Shown here: piece after piece, positions 33,621 to 44,324 of the stretch
Numbering within the stretch: position 1 is the stretch's first letter
Layout of the letters: the number at the start of each line of letters is the position of its first letter
From: Diphasiastrum complanatum
Taxonomy: Eukaryota; Streptophyta; Lycopodiopsida; Lycopodiales; Lycopodiaceae
Assembly (NCBI GenBank): GCA_029204225.1
Contig: CM055099.1
Span: forward strand, 60,081,795-60,145,794
Reading direction: 5' to 3'
Length of the DNA stretch: 64,000 bases
Notes under the pieces: generated by a model
What the model saw: only the letters and a program-made list of their open reading frames with translations
Databases searched by the model: none
What the model was told of the DNA's origin: nothing
Position numbers and translations under genes: made by a program

Positions 33621-34370
33621 GAGTGTCACCTTGTCAATTCGTCATCGCAATGGAGGACCTACGTTGGTGGTTCTGGAAAAGTCCGGTGATCATTTATCAT
33701 GAAGGGTCCTACTCAAGCCATACAATACTAAGACCTCATGGATATCAGTAGTAAAGTCATAAGGGTGGATTACAGTTGAAGTATTGGTAATCCACACAAT
33801 CAAGGTCGGAAAATGAAGCCATACTTATCTCTAGTTCATAGCTTTTCAAGTCACGTCACATACAATGGTACCAGTGATATAGCTAGCATGCTAATAATGA
33901 TACGATTCAAAACATGCATATCATCACATTCTACATACTTTGGCAAAGCTACACGCTTGTTAACTCAAGTGGATATGAAATAACAAGTACGTGTTTCTAA
34001 ACATCAAAGGCCCATACAAGCTAGGACAGTCAGATTGTCATTATCATATTTCTTGTAGTTAACAACCCTTCATGCATCACTTTACGTTCCTTCATCCTTT
34101 AGTCTAACCCGTTAGCAGAGCTTCATCATGCATAATTGAAAGCATTCGCACCATCGTAAACATTCCATTGCGATTACATTCATCATACAAATAGCAACTA
34201 TGAGAAGAAACATTACCCGAGGTGTGATTGAGAAAAACTAGTTTATCACAAGAGGTGTCTAGTCATGAATGCGGCTTCCCGTTTGCATTGTCTTGAAAGA
34301 TGGTTTCCAAAATCCTTCACAACCCGGAGTAAAAAAAATCCTCAGAAACAGAGATCTATTCCCATATAGA
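33621..34370. other. Non-coding stretch inside CopE
   Basis: Contains upstream parts of the Gypsy gag fragment's leader at most. No LTR ends, TIRs or coding motif were identified. Confidence 0.4.
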
Positions 34371-35258
34371 TTAGCCATTAAGTGCTGCATAGCTTAACGC
34401 TTGAATTATTGCGTGGGGGAGGAGAGCCGCCATGGGTAATGATAATGAACCCTCACTATCATTCACAAAAGCATCATTCAAAGTACATCCTACTTTGAAC
34501 ACTTCACATTCATCTCTCCCTTTTGACTTGAGATCTTCCTCACCAAGTCTCATGATAGAACCTTTTGATCTACTTTCTTTATGAATACATGTGACACCAC
34601 TTGTTGCACAAATGACTTTCTTGGACTCATCACATAAAGATGCAAAAGAAACTTTTTCTTCAAACATGCTCAAAGCACCATCTTTTTCCAAATGAGTAAA
34701 TGAGTCATTAGCAACAACCATTTCCAAAGAAGAGTTTTCATCACCTCCATTGATGAAGTTAGATCTCTTCTTACCTTTTCCATTTTTGCACTTTCCATGT
34801 AGTTCCATTGAAGAGCCACAAAGACTTGAAAATCTATGAGTAGAGGAGTTCAAACATGATACTAATTTAGCACCACATGACTCCATTTGACTAGTAGGTA
34901 GCACTGGTCCATTTTCAAGATCCAATGGATCCAAAACATTGACCATAGGTTCACCAGAAATTGCCAAGTTAGCACAACTATAACTATCTCCAAGAAGCTC
35001 ATTAGATCTCAACCTAGATCTAGCATACGGAAGCTCTTTAGACTTTGCATAAGATCTACCAATCTTATTGATGCTAGGAATTGACTTTTGAAAGTTGAGA
35101 GATCCACCAACATCCATTTCATTCCTCTTGTTGGACATAACAAATGCATCAAGCTTGTAAAGTCTACCTTGTCTATTGCCCCTAGCAATCAAGACATCTC
35201 CCTTAGTAATGAAGCAAACATCCACAACAAACTTTGTCTTGTGCCCTTTCTTTAACAT
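34371..35258 (-). CDS. CopE open frame: GAG-pre-integrase start then unknown sequence (295 codons)
   Basis: The first 40 residues (MLKKGHKTKFVVDVCF, GRLYKLD) continue the Copia protease/pre-integrase block from 36060 across an inserted LTR-like sequence. After residue 40 nothing matches integrase: no HTD, DNGG or ERKN motif. Instead there is a Ser/Glu/Lys-rich polar sequence with several Cys (MESCGAKLVSCLNSS, KCKNGKGKKRSN, ICATSGVTCIHK) and a hydrophobic end (LPMAALLPHAIIQALSY). 295 codons without a stop in A+T-rich decayed DNA is notable. It may be a replaced or captured ORF of a non-autonomous element; function unknown. Confidence 0.55.
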   Translation of the reverse strand: MLKKGHKTKFVVDVCFITKGDVLIARGNRQGRLYKLDAFVMSNKRNEMDVGGSLNFQKSIPSINKIGRSYAKSKELPYARSRLRSNELLGDSYSCANLAISGEPMVNVLDPLDLENGPVLPTSQMESCGAKLVSCLNSSTHRFSSLCGSSMELHGKCKNGKGKKRSNFINGGDENSSLEMVVANDSFTHLEKDGALSMFEEKVSFASLCDESKKVICATSGVTCIHKESRSKGSIMRLGEEDLKSKGRDECEVFKVGCTLNDAFVNDSEGSLSLPMAALLPHAIIQALSYAALNG

Positions 35259-35271
35259 TTGTGTTGGAAGT

Positions 35272-36058
35272 ATTTCCAGTGAGTGTGATGGCTAGATCTA
35301 CTTACGGGTGTAGTATAGGGATGTAGAGATTGTCCACTTTTTAAGTTTCTACAAAAGCTTTAATAGAAATATGAAGGAATGCGAGCACTAAGGCTTACCC
35401 AACTAGTGCCCGAAACGGAAATAAACTAATTAGTAACAACAATGAAAATCCTTGCTAAGGCTTACCCAACTAGCAAGGTGACTAGACTAATCCTAGATTA
35501 ACACCCGAAGGGTAATAAAATGAGATTGCTGCTAATACTAAACAAATAAGCAATAATGAACATGCCACAATAAAACCGATGAAAAGGAGGCAAGAGGAGG
35601 CCCGAGCACCTTCCCTCAAGCTATGCACCTTTCCAAGGGGAACACAAATGAAATAGAATGATAATTCTTCAAAATAGAGAGCAAGATAGCTTAATCTCAA
35701 AAGTGTCATTTACAATGCAAATACCTCTCCTTTTATGACAAGGAGGGTCTTCCATAAGTGTCTACTAACTTATGGGACTATTCTGTTTCTAGCCTTTCTA
35801 GAACTTCTAACTTAGGATTTAGAACTTCAATTTTTTTAACTTAGGACAACTTAAGATAAAATATTTCTAATCTTAAGTTTCCTAAGTCTAAGTTCTAAAT
35901 CTAAGTTTAAGCTATTTTATTATTATTTAAGCTTCTACTCATGGACTTACAAAACACATGCCATGGCTTGAAGTTTATTGACAGATACTCATACGTGGTC
36001 TTACAAAACACATGCCACGGAGTTTTATTATTATTTTTATTCTCCCTGTGTTAGCACA
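35272..36058 (-). repeat. LTR-like insertion within CopE
   Basis: Separates LLSVGQIVSN (36060) from MLKKGHKTK (35258), which are adjacent in a normal protein. Minus strand starts TGTGCTAACACAGG and ends CTTCCAACA. It contains repeated CTTACCCAACTAG phrases (35393 and 35460) and GTCTTACAAAACACATGCCA-type repeats (35946 and 36000). No clean target duplication was found, so solo LTR is the best but unproven reading. Confidence 0.5.
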
Positions 36059-36059
36059 G

Positions 36060-36560
36060 TTGCTAACAATTTGACCAACACTTAGCAAATTCCTTGAAAG
36101 TGAAGGAATGTAAAGAACACCATCAAGCCTTGCATTCCTATTAGTAGAAAGGCAAATAGAAATTGATCCAATACCTTTGATCATATACTCACCACCATTT
36201 GGCATGTGAACCACTTTCTCGGTTCCAACATAAGAGATCAAAGAAGTAAAGAACTCCTTGTGACTAGTCATGTGTGAAATAGATCCACTATCTATCCACC
36301 ATGAATCCTTGTCATTTCCACTTGACATTATACTTGAAGAACACATCATGGGGGAATCACAAGAATCTAGATCCTCATTAGAAGTACAAAAGTTGTTTTG
36401 CTTGCTACCTTCATTACTTTGCTTCTTATGACATTCATTTGAAAAATGACCTTTTATCCCACAATAAAAGCACTTGAACATTGACTTATCTTTCTTTCTA
36501 AAAGAAGTAGAAGAGGAGGAGGAAGAATGATCATCATAATCCGAGTTACCACCTTTGGAT
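36060..36560 (-). pseudogene. CopE gag C-end, zinc knuckle and protease
   Basis: Continues the gag at 48566 in phase across CopG: KGGNSDYDDHSSSSSS, then CFYCGIKGHFSNEC (CCHC), DSWWIDSGSISHMTS (protease Asp-Ser-Gly) and VLYIPSLSRNLLSVGQIV. No stop in this stretch. The frame is interrupted at the LTR-like insertion. Confidence 0.9.
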
Positions 36561-36596
36561 TGTGAAAAATTCAACAAGTTCACACGTGTGGAGATC

Positions 36597-36952
36597 TGTT
36601 ACGAGCATGTAACCAGTGCCAAACCCTAGAGAATACAAATAGGTCAGATACCACAGTCAGGGTCGTGTCCAGCGTACATGACCAACAAGACAAGACTGTG
36701 AGTAGTGTGCCCCATCACGGTCCATAGCCATGGCGGGCCTAACACAACCTAGGGACCCTGTCAGCAGGATAGGGCCCCCAGTTGGGTCCTGACGTGCAGT
36801 CGGCCACGTCAGTGTCACGTGGCTGACACTTGGCAGTAGCATGCTACCAGTCCTCACACTGGGCTAGGACGAGCTTACTCTATATCAGGGAGTAGGCAAG
36901 GTTGGGTGGATCAGTTAGTGTTTGCCCTACTGTGGTGTTAGGATTTATTACA
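36597..36952 (+). repeat. GypH 5' LTR
   Basis: TGTTACGAGCATGTAACC to GGATTTATTACA, 356 bases, repeated at 42249-42606 with scattered substitutions. Confidence 0.95.
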
Positions 36953-36953
36953 C

Positions 36954-36966
36954 TGGTATCAGAGCC
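36954..36966 (+). other. GypH primer-binding site, tRNA-iMet
   Basis: TGGTATCAGAGCC one base after the 5' LTR. Confidence 0.95.
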
Positions 36967-37847
36967 ATCTCCATCCTAGGGAGTTCAGGAGCAGCAGTAG
37001 AGAAAGCTATCAGAAGATAGGAAGTGTTTCTCAGTTTTTCAGAAAAGATTAGAGGAGGAGAATCGTTGTAGGTACAGCCTTCAAACCCTTGAAATTCACT
37101 GAGAATTTACAGTTGTAGGAAGTAGAATTCCTTCTGTAGGTAAATCGCTGGAAAGGCAGCAATCAATATCAGATTTTAGATATCTGATAGGAGATTTTAG
37201 AAAGGATTTAGAGTAGAAACCAACAAGCAAGTCCATCGTTGTGGGATCAGAAATCTACCTCTGAAATTTCAGAGAAATCCAAGGAAATTTGAAGGGTTTT
37301 CAAGCAAATTTTCTTAGCAGGGCCAGTGCTGGACAGAGAGGTGAAAATTTGGTTTTTCATCACTGTTTTTGAGGATTTTTCAGTAGTTTGAACATCAAAC
37401 TAGATTGCCACAGACCAGCAACCTACTGCCTATGTTCAAATCAGAGATTCAAGCAAAGATTGGGTCTTAAATTTCAGAAAATTGGGCCAGACAGGTGGCT
37501 GTCCAGCCAGCAAGGGCAGAGATACAAAAAATTTTGGATTTTTTGTTGAAAAATTCCAGTTTTTACTCAGTTTGTTGGAGCCCCACACCTGAAATCATAT
37601 CAGTCAGCTACTCAACTCAAGAACCAAGAAATTTGGCACCGTTTTGAAGCTTCAAACTAGCATTTTTCGAGACAACAGGTCTGAAACCTTGGGAAAAAGA
37701 GTTGAAAGGGTTCCTCTTCGTAATTTCTTTAGAAGTACAGTCCTCAGAAACAGCTAAGTCATCTTTCCTTTCCCTTGTACAGTTGTAAATTAGTCTTTTA
37801 GACTTTTTTCCTTCAGAAGTTAAGGTAGCTCTCTTTCAGTTCTGAAG
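36967..37847 (+). other. GypH untranslated leader
   Basis: About 0.88 kb between PBS and gag ATG, rich in short A+T tracts and stop codons in all frames. No RNA gene or shared repeat seen. Confidence 0.6.
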
Positions 37848-38980
37848 ATGACCACTCCTCAGGGACCTGATCAACCCCAGGAGAGAGGCTTCAATGAACT
37901 TGAAACAGAAGCCTTGGCTTATAGAAAAGGGAAGGAACCCATGGAAGTGGAAGAACAGGAACAGTTCGTCGAAGAACTCGACGAACTGATTACCAAGGAG
38001 CAGTTTCTCCAATTGGTAACAGAAGTGGATGAACTGAAGTTGGCATTAGCCAATTTCAAGTCCAGTGTGGACGACTCATTCGCTGAACTCAAAAACTTGA
38101 TTTTGAGTTTCGCGAAAGGAAGCCTTCCCTCCACTTCTCAGTTATTCCCTTCTCCACTTCCATCAGTTTCGGGTGAGACTTTACGGTCTTTCCCCAGTGT
38201 TTTTAAAGATTTAAAACCTCCTACATTTAATGGGGAAGAGAATGATAGAAATGCAGATATTCTACAAACCTTCCTCAGCAAATGGAAGAACATTTATTCT
38301 CTTAAACAGACCCCTGACCATTTGCAAGCTATTGAGGCCAGTCTATCCTTAGGGCCTATGGCCTATAAGTGGTGGTTGAATCTCCAGGAGATTGGGCAGA
38401 CTCCCCAGTCATGGAAAGCTTTTGAAGAAGCTTTCCTAAGAGAATTTCTACCAAAAAATGAACTTGATAGAGCCTGGGAAGCCTGGGAAAGAATAGTAAT
38501 GGACAAGTTCCTCATCCAATATATCTCGCAGTATCGAGAAGCAATTTTAAAGATTAAAAATATGGATGACTATTAGAGAATTAGGGGATTTGTCCATGGC
38601 CTCAAAGATGAATATAAAGTAGAGGTCCAAAGAAACTTGCCTACTACCCGTGAGCAAGCTCTCAGATATGCTCAAATCTATGATGATTCAGTGGGTAGAA
38701 AGAGGGCGAGACAACAACCACTTTCTGAGCAGCCTCCTCAGAAAGACTTTCAATTAAAAAAAAAAATTTAACAAGAAAGAAAGAAGATAAATTTAAAGGT
38801 GAAGCTCCTCAGAAATGCCCTTCACTCATACAGCCCTTAAAACCAGATGATTTTGAGAAAGCCAAACAAGTACGTTTGTGCTTTGTGTGTATGGGCAAGG
38901 GACACACAGTCAGATAGTGTCCCAAGGGGCCTTTCACTAAAAAAGATAAGAAAGATAAAAAACAAGTTCATCTTGTCCAG
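37848..38980 (+). pseudogene. GypH gag with zinc knuckle
   Basis: ATG 37848 opens an acidic N-terminus (EVEEQEQFVEELDELI, helical), a Ser/Pro linker (LPSTSQLFPSPLPS), then the gag domain FKDLKPPTFNGEEND, ASLSLGPMAYKWWLNLQ and AFLREFLPKNELDRAWEAW. An in-frame TAG follows NMDDY at 38574-38576; the frame continues IRGFVHGLKDEYK. A frameshift in an A tract near 38765 leads to CFVCMGKGHTVR-stop-CP (38879-38926), a knuckle whose residue before the last Cys is a TAG. Confidence 0.9.
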
Positions 38981-39770
38981 ACTGTATGTTTTCCCAGTGA
39001 CTCGACAGCTTCCGAGATCAAAGTGTATCATGAAGATCATGAACACTGTTGCCATCTGACCTTTGCAATGCTAGCGAGACCCTTTAGCTTTGGGCCACAT
39101 GACCTAGTATGTATGCATGGGAAAGTTGGTAACCAGTCAATAAGAGTTATGATTGATGATGGGGCAACCCATAATTTCATCAACTACACTCTGGTTAAAA
39201 AGCTTAAACTACTAGAAGTACCTAGTCAGCATAGGTACATAGTTTCATTAGCTAAGGGTGAAGATAAAAAAATATGGGAAACTATGGTAAGTAGGTTAAA
39301 TCTTGGTATTCAGGGGTACCAAGATGAAATAATCTTTCAGATAATGTACCTAGATCGAACAGATATTGTTCTCGGGAGAGATTGGCTCTACAATTTAGGA
39401 CCACCTCTCCACAGAAACTATCAAGAGAACACCCTCAGCGTTCAGCATAAAGGCCGAGAGATCCAGTTGCATGGGGAGCATGATGTTCCCAACAGTCCTA
39501 TGGTCTGCAGTTCAGAGCTCTGTCAGCTAATCGGAGACAAAGACCATCAGGTATTCTTATGTGACTTTCATTTTATTCCTGAAGTTTCTATTTCCAGTTC
39601 TATTCAACAGAAAATCACTAAATTAGAAACTTTATTGTCTAAATTTAAAGATGTTTTTCTTGAAGATTTGTCACATGGTTTACCACCTAGCAGAGAGGTA
39701 GATCATGTAATAAACCTAGTACCAGGTACAGCACCTGTTTCTAAACCTCCGTATCGGGTCAGCCGAACAG
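38981..39770 (+). pseudogene. GypH aspartic protease
   Basis: Open frame with IRVMIDDGATHNFINYTL (about 39145): the usual Asp-Ser-Gly reads Asp-Asp-Gly, so the active-site Ser is changed. TDIVLGRDWLYNLGP is the flap-to-end motif. The segment ends with [15 protein letters not shown] and a frame break near 39770 before RT. The Ser-to-Asp change would probably weaken or abolish protease activity. Confidence 0.88.
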
Positions 39771-39773
39771 AGG

Positions 39774-40985
39774 ATGAAGAAAGTAGATTATCTTGGGAAA
39801 GGCCAAATTCAGACCAGTAGTTCACCATGGGCCTCACCAGTCCTATTGGTGAAAAAGAACGAGGGGTCTATGCGTCTATGCGTAGATTACAGAGCTCTCA
39901 ATAAAGTCACAACTAAGAATAAATACCCTATGCCTCGAGTAGACGAGTTGTTTGACCAACTCGATGGGGCTAAGTTTTTCAGCAAAATAGACCTCAGATC
40001 GGGATATCATCAAGTCCATATAAAATTGGAAGATGTCTCGAAAATAGCTTTTAGGACTTGTCAAGGTCATTATGAGTTTAAGGTGATGCCATTTGTGCTC
40101 ACAAATGCTCCAGCTACCTTTATGACCTTGATGAACAGTGTCCTCACACCATACTTGGGTAAGTTTGTAGTCGTATTTTTAGATGACATCCTCGTTTACA
40201 ACAAAACGAGGAAGGAGCATCTAAAACACCTCAGAAAGGTGTTTTAACTGCTCAGAAAGCATAAGCTCTATGCTAAACAATCCAAGTGTGAATTCTTCGT
40301 TGAAGAAGTAGCATATTTGGGTCACATTATCTCTTCAGATGGGATTAAGATGGACCCAAATAAGATTAAAGCCATACTCAGTTGGCTGAGACCTCAAAAT
40401 ATTTTGAAACTTCAGATCTTTCTTGGTCTGGCGGGATATTACAGACGATTTGTCAAGGAATATGCTCAGATAGCAGTTCCTATGACAAATCTCCTTAAGG
40501 GGAAGGGAAAAGAGTTCATTTGGGAGTCCGCACAGCAGGAGAGCTTTGATGCTCTGAAAACAGCCTTAGCTACAACACCAGTTTTAAAAGTCGTCGACCC
40601 CAATCAGCCATTTGTGGTCGAAACAGATGCTAGCGACTTTGCGGGAGCTGTTGTGCTAACTCAGGGTGGACGACTAGCTACGTTCGAGAGTAAAAAACTC
40701 GAGCCAACTCAGACTAGGTACAGTGCCTATGAAAAGGAACTCTTTTCTATAGTCCATGCCCTTAAGACTTGGAGACATTATTTGTATGGTGCCAACTTTG
40801 AGGTCCTGACAGACTATGAGAGTCTCAAATACCTTTGTAATCAACCCGAGCTTAGAGGTCGGAAAGCTCGTTGGGCAGAGTTGATGCAAGAGTTTCACAT
40901 GTCTAGCAGATATAGTGGAAAATTCAATACAGTAGCAGATGCCCTTAGTAGAATGCCTATGATAAACGAGCTGAGTTTTACTTAG
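39774..40985 (+). pseudogene. GypH reverse transcriptase and RNase H
   Basis: [54 protein letters not shown], and the catalytic [10 protein letters not shown] (about 40180). One in-frame TAA at 40245-40247 follows LRKVF. Connection: [29 protein letters not shown]. RNase [17 protein letters not shown] (first Asp), [15 protein letters not shown] (Glu) and [11 protein letters not shown] (Asp), ending VADALSRMP. All catalytic residues are kept; only one stop breaks the 404 codons. Confidence 0.93.
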
Positions 40986-42237
40986 ATTCGTAATGAGTTA
41001 CTCGAGTCCTTGAGAGGGAAATGCCAGTATGATGCATTCTTCTCTACTATCTGGAACTCAGTCCAGAATAGATGGTTATAGAATCCAGAACCAGTTTTCA
41101 GGACTGGTGCCAGTTCATCCAAGAATAAGACAGCTTCCGTTGAGGATGATGATGAGTTCGAGTATACGTCGTCAGATGACGTTGAGGATTCTGAGCCTGT
41201 ATTACCCAAGCAAACCCCAGTGGTTGAGGGTCAGTTGACTCAAGGATTCAAATGGAAACAGTATTTCATTCAGGATGAGTACTTGCTCTATAGAGATAGA
41301 GTATGTGTCCCCAATTCAGAGGATTATAGGCAGTAGGTCCTATATGAATGTCATGACAATCCTAGCGCGGGACACCCAGGCATACACAAGACCTGTGAGC
41401 TTCTTCGTAGGCAATTTTTCTGGCCCAATATGAAAAAGGACGTCCACCAGTATGTAAACAGTTGCCAGAAATGTCAAGTAAATAAAACAGAGCATTTAAA
41501 GGAAGGAGGGTTGTTGCATCCCTTAGAAATACCAGCTGGTAAATGGGAGAGTATCTCCATGGATTTTATAGTAGGCCTGCCTAAAACCCAAAAGGGTAAT
41601 GACGCTATATGGGTCACAGTTGACCGTCTGACCAAAATAGCTCATTTCATTCTGACCAAAACAACCGTTAGAGCTCCAGAGTTAGCGAGGTTGTTTGTAG
41701 ACGGGCTATTTAAATTGTACGGTCTACCTTCCGGCATAGTCAACGACCGGGACAGTAAGTTTACTGGAAATTTTTGGAGTATTCCATCATCTCCATACTA
41801 AACTTAATATGAGTACCACCGACCATCCATAGATGGACGGTCAAATAGAAAGGGTAAATCAAGTGCTGGAGGATATGCTTTGTGCATACGTCAGCAAGAA
41901 GCAGACTAATTGGGAGGAGGTCACCTATGAGCTAGAACTTCCACACAGTAGTAAGGTTTTTCCAGTCTTTCATGTAAGTCAGTTACGAAAAGCCTTAACC
42001 AGATCAGACAATCTGGTAGGGGACAGTGTTCTAGTTCTCCCATTGGATCCTCAAAAATCTCCACATGAACCAGAGGAGATTCTTGATAGTAGAGAGATGC
42101 AGACTCGTCATACTCTATACCGAGAATATCTGGTTAAGTGGAATGATCAGCCTGTTGAGAATGCCACTTGGGAAAGAGACAACGTTCTTCGCAAGATTTT
42201 TCCAGACTTTGTCTTAGAGGACCAAGATGGTTCTTAA
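40986..42237 (+). pseudogene. GypH integrase and chromodomain
   Basis: HHCC: GHPGIHKTCELLRR with CQKC. Catalytic core: SMDFIVGLPKTQKGND (Asp), GIVNDRDSKFTGN (Asp), then a frameshift near 41770 and MDGQIERVNQVLED (Glu). After KKQTNWEE the sequence jumps to VTYELELPHSSKVFPVFH, so roughly 150 residues of the integrase C-region are deleted. A chromodomain-like YLVKWNDQPVENATWE ends the frame. Stops at 40983-40985, near 41079 and 41334. In chromoviruses this domain steers insertion to marked chromatin. Confidence 0.92.
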
Positions 42238-42248
42238 AGGGGAGGGAG
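42238..42248 (+). other. GypH polypurine tract
   Basis: AGGGGAGGGAG directly before the 3' LTR. Confidence 0.93.
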
Positions 42249-42606
42249 TGTTACGAGCACGTAACCAGTGCCGAATCCTAGAGAACACAGATAGTTCAGA
42301 TACCACAGTCAGGGTCATGTCCAACGTACATGACCAACAGGGCAAGACAGTGTGAGTAGTGTGTCCCAGCATGGTCCATAGCCATGGCGGGCCTAACACA
42401 TCCTAGGGACCCTGTCGGTAGGATAGGGCCCCCAGTTGGGTCCCGACGTGCAGTCGGCCACATCATTGTCACGTGGCTGACACTTGGCAGTAGCATGCTA
42501 CCTGTCCTCACACTAGGCTAGGAGGGGCTTAGTCTATATCAGGGAGTAGGCAAGGTTGGGTGGATCAGTTAGTGTTCTCCCTACTGTGGTGTTAGGATTT
42601 ATTACA
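42249..42606 (+). repeat. GypH 3' LTR
   Basis: TGTTACGAGCACGTAACC to GGATTTATTACA, 358 bases, matching 36597-36952. Confidence 0.95.
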
Positions 42607-43975
42607 GGATCCACAAGAAATGTGTGAATGATCTTGACCATGCTTTGTGATAGCACACAGAACACCTATAGAGCAATCCTACAATCTACCAATGGATTTG
42701 AGACTAGAGCACAATCTAGAATTCTATAGATCAAAGCAATACTAATTCCTCACAAATAGAGAGAATACATAACCAAAATAATGTATGATGAAGACCTTCT
42801 ACTCGAGTTAAAGAGAGAATATCAAAACAAGCAAAATAACATGAGATCCAATTTTGACATTATGACATTACCAAAGTTTTATTTATCATTAGTTATGAAT
42901 GAGAATGATATGTACATATATAGGAGAGCCAAAATTCGTGGTACTCCTTGCATTCAATGCATTTCCTACACCTAATCAAGTATAAACTATTACCATATTG
43001 ACACCTAACAGCTTGCATGCTGAATTTGCACCTAACAGCTTGCATGCTGAATTTGCACCTAACTCCTACCTACTTTGCCAAATGTCAATTTCTCAACTAT
43101 GAACCTACAAAACTACATGCATGTGTCAAATAGTACTTGCATGTCTTGCATGTAACTTCCCTAGATGACTTGGACATGTGTAGAACATGTGTACTGACTT
43201 GCATGTTGAATGCATGTACTCTAACTGATTTTGCATGTCATCTAGTTTTATACATGTCATCAAATCTAGATCTACCTATCCTTCAACTTGAGAAACAAGT
43301 ACAAATTGATTTGGTTGCAATTGGATCACAAAAACTCAATGTACATAGTGAACTAGCTTGAGATTGGCAATGAGCTCCAAAAATTTTCTATCTTCTCATT
43401 ATGGGAGCTTGGAATACATAGCAAATTTGACTTCCTTCTTGAAGTTAGGTGGATTTCCAGCATGTAATAAGGAAGTTAACTCACTCTTCTTGCCCTAAAA
43501 TGGAACCCTAGTCTATTTCCTAGAGTCATGCTTGGTAGATAGCTAGTTGGTCAAATTTTCACCTTAAATCTAGGATCACTACCAAAATGACATGACCAAC
43601 CCTATGGACTTGACCTAACCTACATTAGGAGTGTATTGCCACGTGGCATCTTGGCCTCACATGTGTGGAATCCACATATGTACAAAATTTACATTATACT
43701 ACATGGTTTTTGATCAAGCTAGATTTGCCAATTTTTGGCAATTCTTCACAACTAATTCAAACTCGCCTAGATCTATAAGTTCATGTGCTCAATTCACATA
43801 CCTTTGATATATACAATGGAACAAAGTGAAATATGACCATCTAGACATTGTGCATGTCATGTAGCTCGAGTTTGTACATGCTAGAAAATAACATTTACAA
43901 CTTGTAAATGCACAAGCAAGATGATTTTCCACATCAACCCCTATAGACAAGTTGGATAGATTTTAATTCTTCACA
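42607..43975 (-). repeat. CopG 3' LTR, main part
   Basis: With 36561-36596 it makes the 3' LTR. Matches 47676-48565 except for a 475-base block (about 43278-43755) not present in the 5' LTR, and a duplicated CACCTAACAGCTTGCATGC phrase near 43005-43045. Minus strand starts TGTGAAGAATTAAAATC at 43975. Confidence 0.88.
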
Positions 43976-44111
43976 CTCCTAAAAAGTTATCAACTTGGCT
44001 TGATCACTTGAACTTGAAAATCCTCCAAGGTTGGTCGAATTGTTGATGAAGAAACTTTTTGTGTGTGGATTCTTTGCTTTGAATTTGAATTGAAGATGAT
44101 CAAAGAATCCA

Positions 44112-44324
44112 TCATAGCAGCACCCTTACCATAGCCATGATAAGATCTCTTTGACAAAAATCTTTTCCAAATGCCTTTGAAAAATATTCCACCAAACTGC
44201 TACTATGCCAATGTACCTCCTGCATGTTTGATGTCGATCCTGGGATTGCAAAGTCCACATGCATAAAGTTGGCTGCACCAAAATCTGAAAAATCTGAGGC
44301 CTCCAAGCCCCATAATGACCACAA
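44112..44324 (-). pseudogene. CopG RNase H tail-like end
   Basis: In one frame VEYFSKAFGKDFCQRDL resembles the Copia RNase H end (xDxFTKALGKxxF). No other RNase H motif precedes it. The match is short and rests on eye alignment. Confidence 0.45.

Larger units (their letters stand above)
36597..42606 (+). mobile_element. GypH: chromodomain Ty3/Gypsy retrotransposon, full-length layout
   Basis: 5' LTR 36597-36952, PBS 36954-36966, gag, zinc knuckle, protease, RT, RNase H, integrase, chromodomain, PPT 42238-42248 and 3' LTR 42249-42606. Flanking AGATC (36592-36596) and GGATC (42607-42611) form a near-perfect duplication. Short 0.36-kb LTRs, tRNA-Met priming and a chromodomain fit a plant chromovirus (Reina-like by size, inferred). 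It is the innermost, hence youngest, level of this nest, yet it already carries about seven frame lesions and a deletion in integrase. Confidence 0.94.

Noticed and set aside
35272-36058. Clean solo-LTR call for the insertion in CopE
   Set aside because: TG and CA ends can be chosen, but flanking GTTGG/GTTGC or other pairs do not match as a 5-bp duplication at those ends. Left as LTR-like.
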